From NCBI GenBank assembly GCA_034509755.1, contig CM067559.1, forward strand, positions 15,544,501 to 15,608,500: DNA of 64,000 nucleotides, in the 5' to 3' direction. A program made the position numbers and the translations under genes. The notes beneath the pieces are model-generated. The model searched no databases. It worked only from the letters and a program-made list of their open reading frames with translations, and was not told the DNA's origin. This document shows, one piece after another, positions 23,766 to 32,456 of this stretch. This DNA is from Anisodus tanguticus. Taxonomy: Eukaryota > Streptophyta > Magnoliopsida > Solanales > Solanaceae. Every line of letters starts with the position of its first letter. The first letter of the stretch is position 1.

Positions 23766-24214
23766 ATGGAAGGATTGAAACATATGATTACGGGTAAGGG
23801 TAAGGGTCAGGCTTCTTCCAGTAGGGGTAACAAGGGCAAGGGTACTTCTTCTACTCATACTACTCCTAGACAGTATGATTTGGTTGATACTGAATTTTTT
23901 CCTGAAATACCATTAGATTTAGACGATGAGATATTTTCTGGAACTCAACAAGACTTTAATTTAGAAGATGATCTAGATGACACACCCACTAGTGCACCTC
24001 CAACTGGAACGTCTCTTATTACCCCTAGTATGAGACGAGGCCCAACAAAACGATCATTCAAATCAGATGCATGGAAATTTTTTGATAAGGACGAAGAGAA
24101 TCAAGTAGTTAAATGTCAAATTTGTAAAAAAAATTTAAATTTAAATTTAAAATGGGAAAAGGTCAGGGTGGGAGAGGGGTTTATTGAGACAAGTACAGAA
24201 CTTTCACAAAGCTA
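23766..24214 (+). pseudogene. hAT transposase N-terminal part with BED-type zinc finger, frameshifted
   Basis: It starts MEGLKHMITGKG with a Ser/Gly/Lys-rich head. An acidic stretch follows, and then the BED-like motif SDAWKFFDKDEENQVVKCQICKK, with both Cys present. The His pair that should follow is lost because the frame changes within AAATTTAAATTT repeats near 24130; the residual His-containing sequence lies in another frame at 24190-24240. The BED finger normally binds the transposon ends. Confidence 0.75.
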
Positions 24215-24317
24215 GGTGGAACCAACACCTAGCTGAAAAATCGGGTGGGTCAATGCCCTATCAGTCGGGACAAGGTTCACATATTGTCCCAGACCAAGTA
24301 CAAGATCAAATTAACCC

Positions 24318-25709
24318 TATGACGGGGGAATTGTAGGCTCTAAATATGATAAACATAGAGATAGGGAAGCAATAGCAAAATTAGTTGTTGTGGAGGGTTT
24401 GCCTTTTTCATTTCCTTCCACTCCTGGTTTTATTCATTATATTCGAGATATGTATAATCCTGCTTTTAACGGTTTTCCTAGATCAACTGTTAAGAGAGAT
24501 GTATTTAAATTTGCACATGAATATCAACAGTATTTACGTTATTCCTTATATCATTTTCCTGGTAAATTATCTATCACGTCTGATATACGTCGTAGTACTA
24601 ACAGCCATGATTCTTTATACGAGCAACTACTTGTTGCTTATAACTATAGAAGATCTATAACTTTATTTTTTAACGCCCATAATCGAACCCCAACTGATAT
24701 GGTTGTACATAGCGATTGGAAAAAAATTTCAGAACTTATTGTATTTCTAGAGAAATTTTTTCAAGCAACAAAAGAATTTTCTGGTATATATTATCGTACT
24801 ATTTCAACAATGTTATTTTATATAGCTCTAATATTTTTACTACTTAGTGAATATATGGAAAAACCAACTTATAAGGCACATATTAAAAAAATATTTTATT
24901 CATATTCCACTATTTATATTATTGGTTATGTATTAAATTCAACTATTAAAATAAACTGTTGTAAAACACTTATTGAAACTATTTATGATTGTATAGCAGT
25001 ACTACCTCCTCCAACTCCCAAAAATCTAAATGACCCACCACCTATTGAACAAACTAAAGAAGAAGTGTTGTCTAGCATACAAGATGAATGCAAAAAAGTA
25101 TATAGGTATTACCAACAAGAAAGTGCTAGCAATCAACCGGCTTCCATACCATCTTCTTCTTGTTCAACACAACCTCAAAAAAGACATGTTGTTTCTGCGG
25201 CTAGTATTGAAAACCTTAGAAGTAGAATGTATAGTGGTAACATTACTAACCAAGTTAGCGAGTTCGATGTTTTTGTTTTGCAGGGTGTTGTACCGTACCA
25301 AGCAGTTCTCAATGAAGAAGTACGTGAAGACTTGTTGAAATATTGGAGGGAGAATGAGAAGACATTTCCGACATTGTCAAAGATGGTCCGAGATGTGTTG
25401 AACATTCAAGTGTCATCAACAGCATCTGAAAGCGCTTTTCCGGCTGGCAGATTTCAAATAGGAGAGCACAGACACTCATTAGCGGGAGACAGCTTGGAGA
25501 TTGCAGTATTATTCAGAGATTGGATACGAGCGGAGTGGAGAAGGTGCGATCAACCAGATATCAACGAAGAAGAAGACAAAAACTACAACGACATATTATC
25601 TGAAGGAGGTGGAAGCGACGTCGAGCAATTTGACCAACAAATACCAATTCCAATCGAAGAACCACAAGAAATTATAAAGAAACTAGAAAAGGTGTTTTTA
25701 CATATGTAA
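24318..25709 (+). pseudogene. hAT transposase C-terminal part, missing the catalytic middle
   Basis: The long open part starts at 24390 (EGLPFSFPSTPGFIHYIRDM, the usual region after the BED finger). It runs to KLSITSDI, where the segment with the first catalytic Asp normally begins, but jumps into later sequence. It then has the C-terminal helical region (KFFQATKEFSGIYYRTIS...) and the hAT dimerisation domain near 25310-25530 (DLLKYWRENEKTFPTLSKM, STASESAFPAGR, LFRDW). At about 440 residues this is well short of the roughly 650 usual for the family. A mid-domain deletion therefore removes much of the RNase H-like core. Absence of premature stops over 1.3 kb suggests recent loss. Confidence 0.85.
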
Positions 25710-26036
25710 TTTTTTTAATTGTAATTTTACTATGTTCTTTGCAACTTCCAACACCACAAAGTTGCAATTTTGACAATTGTATTACAAAAAAATCATATTT
25801 CTATTAAATAATATAAGAGGCACAAAAACAGCCTTGGGATATTTTTATTACACTATCTTGTTCAATTATTGAGGTGTTTATACTTTATATATATGTTATT
25901 TTTTAAAATTAAGTGCAAAAAAAAAAGAAGGAAAACCCGACACCGTCCTGCCCCGACCCGATCCCGATCCCGACCCGACACTATCCCACCGGGACCCGCC
26001 CCGAACCCGTCATGTTGGCCAGCCATAGACTGCCAT

Positions 26037-26593
26037 CTTTAAAGAGATCTTCACAAAAATTTAATAATTAAAAAAGATTCATTAAAGAGGTTATAGACTT
26101 ATAGATCTGAGTAAGAGATTAATCAATTCCATATAAAAGAAATTAAAAATACAAATAATAATCCTTACTTCTCCCCATGGCTATGATACCAAGTGATCGG
26201 AAGCGGAGCCTCTAAAAGATTAGGGGAAGAGCCAATAAGAAAGTTAGAAAGAATAATAACTTGTTAGAGGAGTATTAATCAATCTGTATTGTTAGGAAAG
26301 CAAGAATAAAATAAAATTAGGTGACAAAGTCAGTCATATGAATGTGATGCTAAATAAATTTAGTAGGCACATCCTTCCATATGAATGTGATGCAATAAAA
26401 TTAATTATGGGGCAACGCCACCATAAATAAAATAAGAGTAATAATAAAAACTTGATTATTATTAGATAATCAAATTGAATATTACAAACTAAAATTTGAA
26501 AGAACTGAGAGGGAATAGCTCATATCAATTATAGAGAAGTGAGAGAAAGATTTCAGATCTTGGGTAGTGATGGTGTGTGTTTACAAGTGATAG
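26037..26593 (-). other. Caulimovirid leader 5' half of long copy, with primer site
   Basis: It carries GGCTATGATACCA at 26179-26191, read on the minus strand as TGGTATCATAGCC. This is a one-mismatch version of the tRNA-Met primer site. The sequence matches 28430-29048 of the second copy, less about 58 bp near 28880. At 26593/26594 the leader joins directly to coat-region sequence homologous to 21040, so the TATA region upstream is lost. This junction is a recombination scar. Confidence 0.65.
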
Positions 26594-28195
26594 GACACGT
26601 ACTACAGAGGTTGTTGATGATGTCTCTTTAGTGGGGGTTGTCTGCAACAATTGAAAAGAGATTCTTTTCGATTTCGGAGATCCTACGCTGTAATTCAGTC
26701 ATCGTGGAAGAGTCTATAGAATGTTTAGTTCGAAGTTCTTTTGCAAAAGTCATAGGGATCTCATAAGGCTTGAATAGAGGAACAGAAGAAGTTGATGTTT
26801 AAGCAGAGCTTTGATTTTTTTGGTGCTGATGTAATTAAATATTCACGTAAAGTCTATAAATACTTGTTTGTGTAATTATTCTGTTCAAAGGTGCATCAAT
26901 AATCATGTTGTTAGCATAGTTTGTTGAAAAGTCTTGTGATGGAGGAAGATCAGATGTAACTCCGTCTCCAATAGTAGTTTCCATATTTTTGAAACATTAA
27001 TTGATTTAGAGAATGGAAAATCTAGTTGGTGGTAATCAACATTATCCTCGAACCACTCAAAAAATTCAATTTGTTCTTGAATGGAGTTAAAAATTCATAG
27101 TAAATATTTTGAAGATTTGCTCTTTCTTCACCTCGAAAGGTGTTCAAAATCTATGTTCTTTTGAAAAGGTTTCATTTGAGTAAAAATATGTTCTTAGTTT
27201 TTGTTTATCAATTTGAATTTTTTTTTCAAAACACCTATACCTAATTCAGCACCTAAAGCAGAGTATTTAGGATATTGAGGTTGTTCATAGTTAACCTCTA
27301 TTGGAAGAGTTGTTTCCACATAATACTTAGCTTGGGGAATTCTAGAGTCAAAGTTAACGGTTTCAATCTGTGAAGAAATTGAATGTCTAGCAGAATGATC
27401 TTCTGATTGGGCAATAGGAACAAGGATTTTTTGGCTTAATGATCTTTGAAAAGAGACGATGACAGCTCCACTAGCCCCAGTATTAAAAGCTGAACTCATG
27501 GCTTTGTACTGAACTCGGTAAATAATGGCAACTGGTAAAGATTCAGTTTTTGTTTTATAATTTGTTGTTTTGACATTAAGGGTCAAAGAATCTATGATAT
27601 TTTTATCTTTGAGGGATATGGTAAAATTGGGACAACATTCTAAATAAATTGGACCGCTACAAAGGCTGGTTTCTACCATTCCTAAAAGGAAATCGTTAAA
27701 ATCAAAAAATCTGGAATCTCTAATGCACGAAAGTAGAGATGTGTCTAGACCTTCTCTGGAAAGAGGTCTAGCAATGATCTGAACAAACCCATAATGGAGA
27801 TAGTTGTACTTCTTACTATATTTTTCAATAGTCTTTTGTTTAGGAGTTTGATGTCGACAAAGTTGGTCTCAAGCGGGATAGTTTGTTCGATGGTTGAGAT
27901 GTGATAATCACTAGTCAAGGACCATTTAGAGTTTTTATAAATGGTAGACTGGGATGTTTGGGAATCTTTCAGTCATCAATTGATTGCTGCAAATCGGAAA
28001 AACTAATTTCTTCTTTGAGTTTTGAGTTGGAGGATGAAGAAGAGGAAGAGGTTGAAGAAGGAAACGAATTTTTTGATGAGGATGAAAAAGGGTGGAAGAA
28101 GGCCATAGCATAAACCTGCAAGTAATTAACAATAATGTTTTAAAAATCTTCCTTTTTTGTCTAAAGAGACCATCGGGTTCCATAAGGAAAAACAT
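26594..28195 (-). pseudogene. Second, partial caulimovirid copy: movement-protein-like and coat N-terminal region
   Basis: Nearly parallel to 21040-22858. The open piece 27679-27194 covers the second half of the movement-protein-like domain and the linker; 28195-27935 covers its start. Compared with the long copy it lacks about 200 bp near 27470 and stops at 26594, without zinc knuckle, protease or RT. Stops differ between the two copies, so they decayed independently after capture or duplication. Confidence 0.65.
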
Positions 28196-28567
28196 TTATG
28201 TTTTTAACTTAATATTATATAGAAAGTAAGATCTAAAACTTAGATTTGGGTCTATCAGACATTAATTCATGGATGCTAAATTAATCAATTAATTTTTTAT
28301 GAAGTTCTACTTATAAGATGATCCAAAGGCTATAAATAACCATCTGTAAGTTTACCGGGAACTTATAACCATCATTTTCTCCGGTAACCCGCTTACAGTG
28401 TAGATTCGGAAGGATCATAGTGTCATCTTTAAAGAGATCTTCAAAAAAATTTAATAATTAAAAAAGATTCATAAAAGAGGTTATAGACTTATAGATTTGA
28501 GTAAGAGATCCATCAATTCCATATAAAAGCAAATTAAAACACAAATAATAATCCTTACTTCTCCCAT

Positions 28568-28580
28568 GGCTCTGATACCA
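28568..28580 (-). other. tRNA-Met primer-binding site of caulimovirid copy 2
   Basis: GGCTCTGATACCA on the plus strand reads TGGTATCAGAGCC on the coding strand. This is the perfect primer site used by Caulimoviridae for minus-strand DNA synthesis (position 1 of the circular genome map). It lies about 470 bp downstream of the TATA box and 375 bp upstream of the first open stretch. Confidence 0.75.
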
Positions 28581-29050
28581 AGGGACCGGAAGCGAAGCCT
28601 CTAAAAGATTAGGAGAAGAGCCAATAATAAAGGAACCAAGAATAATAACTTGTTAGAGGAGTATTAATCAGTCAGTATTGTTAGGAATGCAAGAATAAAA
28701 TAAAATTAGGCGACAAAGTTAGCCATATGAATGTGATGCTAAATAAATTTAGGAGGCACAACCTTCCATATGAATGTGATGCAATAAAATTAATTATGGG
28801 GTAGAGCCACCATAAATAAAACAAGAGTAATAATAAAAACTTGATTAAAACTTAATTATTATTAGATAATCAAATTGAAGATTCTAGCTCTAAGACTAGT
28901 GGAAGAAGGGGCAAGAGTGGCTTCGCCCCTACATTGATTACAAGCTAAAACTTTGAGAGAACTTAGAGGGAATAGCTCATACCAATTCTAGAGAGAGAAA
29001 GATTTCAGATCTTGGGTAGTGATGGTGTGTGTTTACAAGTGATAGGAGAG

Positions 29051-29060
29051 GCTATTTATA
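29051..29060 (-). promoter_or_regulatory. TATA box of the caulimovirid transcript
   Basis: TATAAATAGC on the minus strand lies upstream of the leader and primer site, as expected for the pregenomic RNA promoter. Only this copy keeps it; the homologous spot at 26593 is cut off by recombination. Whether it fires in the host is not visible from sequence. Confidence 0.55.
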
Positions 29061-29263
29061 GCCAAACATCTTGAATAAAAATTGCATAAAGGATTGTCAG
29101 CAAATGGCATACAATTATTTAGAGATAGTGCTTGATGATGTCACCCATGATGTCATCAAGAAGATGTTTGATGATGTCATAATAAAACCTTGGAATATTT
29201 TAATTAAAATATTATTCTTCTGATGATGTATTTTCAGATGTGGATGCTTGATATTGCTGGCCA

Positions 29264-29802
29264 GGGGCTTCCATTTTTATCTGTGCTAGAAGCTACTCCA
29301 TCTGCTTGATTAATTTTGTCTTGTTATTAAGTCCGGCTAACTGTGAAGTTGCAATAGATCTCTGTTGTAAGAAAGTAAATTGGGCAGCTTTTGTAGTTGG
29401 CAAAAATTACTGATTGATTTTGAATCAGTATTCAACGGCTGGTAAATATGCCTCTGATGCGTTTCAGCTTTTATACCACTTGCAGTGGCCTTGAAGGGCT
29501 AACCATGGTAGATCCTTATGACCTTCTGGCTTATGAAATGAAAATATTTGGAAATAAATCCATGGGATATGAAATCTGTGTGAAAATTGGAGGAGCATTG
29601 GTATATGTTGATTACATGAAAATTTGGAATTGAGATATTCATATCCATCTCTTATTGATGGGGGAAGAATATCAATTTTATGACCATAAACCGGGTACCA
29701 TTGATGAATATTCAATTGAGAAAATTCAGAGGTTATTTGTTTGCTCCAAAGGATGAACCATGAATGTTTTTCTATCTGATTTTGAAAGGTAAAGGCATTC
29801 AT
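29264..29802 (-). pseudogene. Unrecognised ORF fragment upstream of the caulimovirid promoter
   Basis: The open piece 29802-29464 has an aromatic-rich sequence (WFILWSKQI, WIYFQIFSF) ending GHKDLPWLALQGHCKW. A stop and frameshift follow near 29460-29400. A further piece reading QQRSIATSQLAG lies on the same strand and runs to about 29264. On a circular viral map, DNA just upstream of the promoter holds the last viral gene, so this may be a viral protein downstream of pol. I cannot assign its function. Confidence 0.4.
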
Positions 29803-30276
29803 CCAAGCTGCTTGGTAGTCATAGTAGTTGAAAAATTATAGATCGAAGGGTTGAGATAGTCTTTTATATAAATGGACTGATACCATATTCCCCGGGTGTA
29901 AGTATTTTGTTAATCCATATCGTAGTATGAGTAACATAGGATTGAGTTTTCTTATCCTTGAATAAGCATGATTTGGTATCTGTCAAGATGAATTCGTAAT
30001 ATTTTTGAGAATAACTTGGAGATTTTTGAAAAAAAAATGGTTGAAGGGCTGAGCATATGTTTAGCTACTTCTTGTGGGTTTTGGTGCCAGAATTCGGGTT
30101 CAATTCTGACTATTGGATACACAGTGTCATTTTTTGAAATAGGTAGGTTCTTCAGAAGGGGAGTTGAATTTTGAAATAATGGGTTGTGGTATTGGTGAAG
30201 AGAGTATTGAATTAGGTGCAGATTATATTATGTTATTTGTGGGGCTTTTAGCCTCCACTAATTGTTCTATGGTGCT

Positions 30277-30600
30277 TTAAGCAATCATAGGTTTTGAAGG
30301 AGATGATGTGGTGCTTGTAGAAACCTCATGTTTTAAAGGAGATGAAGTGGTACTTTTAGCAACCACTTGTTTTGAAGTTGTTGTGGAGCTTTGTGCTGCC
30401 ACATTCGGGTGGAGATTTTGATAAATTTGAAACTGATCTCTCAGTTGTCTTCTGTCTAGGGTGTTTGTTGGGCTAGCCAACCCCATGATTTTATGTCATT
30501 TCAAAAAATCTTCATTGTAAAATTGATCAAGTGGACGTATGGTTTGAGATTCCTCTTCGTCAACTATGTGTGCCCATCTCTTTGGGCTCTTACTAGTGTG
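30277..30600 (-). pseudogene. Unrecognised Ser/Thr-rich ORF fragment of the caulimovirid locus
   Basis: The piece 30486-30277 opens MGLASPTNTLDRRQLRDQF. It becomes a Ser/Thr/Lys low-complexity linker with a repeated phrase like STTSSPLK/STTSSPSK. An open continuation upstream (30590-30490, with DEEESQTIRPLDQFYNEDF) suggests the frame originally began earlier. Position and strand link it to the 29.8-kb piece as part of one downstream viral gene. Function is unknown. Confidence 0.4.
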
Positions 30601-30606
30601 TGTTTA

Positions 30607-30690
30607 CAAAAAATAGTAGAGGCATGAAGCCTTTGAAGTAAATCTTTTTCAACACTAGGCTCTGATACCAAGGGATCGGAAGCGGAGCCT
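30607..30690 (-). other. Third caulimovirid leader/primer-site scrap fused to an RT fragment
   Basis: GGCTCTGATACCA at 30658-30670 followed by AGGGATCGGAAGCGGAGCCT repeats the leader seen at 26.2 and 28.6 kb. Immediately on its coding-strand downstream side (30649-30607) is about 40 bp almost identical to 18424-18466 within the RT region. Leader joined to RT is not a viral gene order, so this is a rearrangement junction. Confidence 0.65.
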
Positions 30691-30810
30691 TTGAAGTTCA
30701 AGTTCAAAAATTATGTTTGTGTGTGGTCCTTTACATATTTTTGATATAGCAGCTAAAAATAAAATAGAGAGATTGTGATCAGTGGAGATATTAAACATCT
30801 ACCGATTAAG

Positions 30811-31085
30811 ATGTACTTGAATAAATTCAATGACAATTAAGAAAGTAAAATCAAAAGAAATTGTTATCCTTAGCATAGTGTTGTTCGCTTTTTACATTTT
30901 AAAAATAGATTTTTCTCTAGACAAAAAGGTAATTTAAGTTACAACGCTAATAACATGTACTTGAATTAATTCAATGGCAAGCAAGTTAAATCAAAGAAAT
31001 TACTATTCTTAGCGTAATTTTGTTCGCATTTTACATGTTAAAAAAAATCTCTGGATAAAAAGGTAATCTAAAGTTACTTTTTAAA
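30811..31085. repeat. 144-bp tandem duplication
   Basis: ATGTACTTGAATWAATTCAATG occurs at 30811 and 30955. Both units continue through a TTGTTCGC-TTTTACAT phrase and a GGATAAAAAGGTAAT / GACAAAAAGGTAAT phrase. The copies differ by small indels. It lies in AT-rich non-coding DNA immediately beside the viral locus. Confidence 0.65.
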
Positions 31086-31840
31086 TATTTTAGAACTTTA
31101 AAATCAACTACAATTTGAATTATTAAACATATATAACATATGAAAATTCATATTAAAATGTAATAAAAAAGGTAGCTTTTACCATTGACGAGGATCCAAA
31201 GTAATTCAAAATCGCATATTCTAATGATTTGTTTTCGTACATATTCACCTAAAAATAATATCATATTTGACAAAATTGTCATTAATTAGTTTTCTTGTGG
31301 GTAGAATTTTTTTTTATCTTTCCTTATTTTATGCTAGGTAGGAAGTCCTAATATTTAGGACATTAAATTCTGTTAAGATTTTACTTCAAATAAAATTTAA
31401 AATATTTAATACACTTAATATATTTAAATTCTGAAATCGATCACCATAATTTTATACTTTGACTTTAAATAATATTTTTTGTTCGATAACTAACACTGCC
31501 ATAAACATTCTTCGGCATAGTTGACATAATAAAATTCTACTTTCTAAGTATTATTTTTCACTTTACTAGCTAACTTGAAATCTTTTTTCATTATATGTCA
31601 TTTAAAAGAGTGTTACAAACAAATTAGTCATGTCGTGGAGTGAATAGTTAGAAGAAGGTTTGATCCTCAATTCATTTTAAATTCAATTACTGTGCATTCA
31701 TTTTTTGTCAATTAAAAGAATGTCACACTCATTTTAACATTCATTCCTATTTTATATAATTCATTCCGCTTGTATAATGTTTTATTGATGGACGCGATAC
31801 ACACGCGCAACACACGTATGCTAAAACTAGTTATATTATA
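31086..31840. other. AT-rich non-coding DNA, nothing recognised
   Basis: No open stretch with protein character, no repeat longer than about 30 bp and no element end was found, apart from the TATATTATA copy at 31832-31840. That copy serves as the left target duplication of the next feature. Confidence 0.5.
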
Positions 31841-32447
31841 GGGAAAACGTGTAAATATACTCCTCAACTTTGTGATTTCGAGCAGATATACCCCCATTAT
31901 ACAAATGGTGGATATATACCATTGCCGTTATAAAATGGTGCAAATATACCATTGCCGTTACAGAAATGATGCAAATGTACCCTTTTAGCTGACGGAAATT
32001 TTCTAAAAAATCGTTTAGCTTATTTTTTAATTACAAAAAGTGTCTCATCGCTTTAAAAAAAGTCTACCCATTTTTTTAATAGACATATTTTTCTAAAGTT
32101 ACATGATTTCAGGTCTGATTTGTTTTAAAAAAATCATTTCTTGGCTTTAAAAAAATAAGTTACCCATTCTTTTTAAACGAATCACACCCGACTCACCAGG
32201 AAAAAAAATTACCATGTGGCTTTAGAAAAATATGTCTACTCAAAAAAAATGAGTAGACTTTTTTTAAAGCCCATTGGATTTTTTTTAATTCAAAAATAAA
32301 ATAAATAATTTATTTTAAAATTTTCGTTAGCAAAAAGTGTATATTTGCATCATTTTGTAATGATAGGGGGTATATATCCACCACTTTTTTAATAGAAGCA
32401 TATCTCTTTAAATCATGAAGTTGAGAAGTATATTTACACTTTTACAA
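31841..32447. mobile_element. 607-bp foldback element (MITE, possibly Mutator-like) with 9-bp duplication
   Basis: The two ends are inverted copies for about 40 bp. The left end has GTGTAAATATACTCCTCAAC from 31850. The right end, read in reverse, has GTGTAAATATACTTCTCAAC. The flanks carry TATATTATA on both sides (31832-31840, 32448-32456). A 9-bp duplication is typical of Mutator-like elements. The duplication is itself AT-only, so chance is possible. No transposase is present. Inside are poly(T)/poly(A) runs and ATGTCTAYTCA words, also arranged as inverted copies. Confidence 0.6.
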
Positions 32448-32456
32448 TATATTATA

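Larger units (their letters stand above)
23099..26028 (+). mobile_element. hAT DNA transposon, internally deleted
   Basis: The terminal inverted repeats are CAAAGGGTGGCCAAC (23099) and, on the other strand, CTATGGCTGGCCAAC (26028), matching at 12 of 15. They are flanked by an 8-bp duplication AGTGCCAT / ACTGCCAT (23091-23098, 26029-26036; one mismatch). The uninterrupted second viral copy at about 28420 shows the empty site (AGTGTCAT). The subterminal 150-200 bp at both ends are crowded with GGGAC / CCCGA words, typical binding-site arrays of hAT elements. The element carries a broken transposase and is presumed non-autonomous. Confidence 0.9.
17037..30690 (-). mobile_element. Endogenous caulimovirid (pararetrovirus) locus, rearranged
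   Basis: Minus-strand DNA with the gene order of a plant pararetrovirus: tRNA-Met primer site, movement-protein-like region, coat region with zinc knuckle, aspartic protease, RT, RNase H. There is no integrase and no LTR. Members of Caulimoviridae are known to be captured in plant genomes, often as rearranged partial copies, and this fits. The block holds one long copy (26593 down to 17037, interrupted by hAT). Upstream of it is a second partial copy (29060 down to 26594) fused to the long copy's leader, and then a short third leader fused to an RT fragment (30670 down to 30607). All reading frames carry multiple stops. Genus is uncertain: the movement protein-to-RNase H order with a large polyprotein is compatible with Florendovirus, Petuvirus or Solendovirus relatives. 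Confidence 0.75.
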
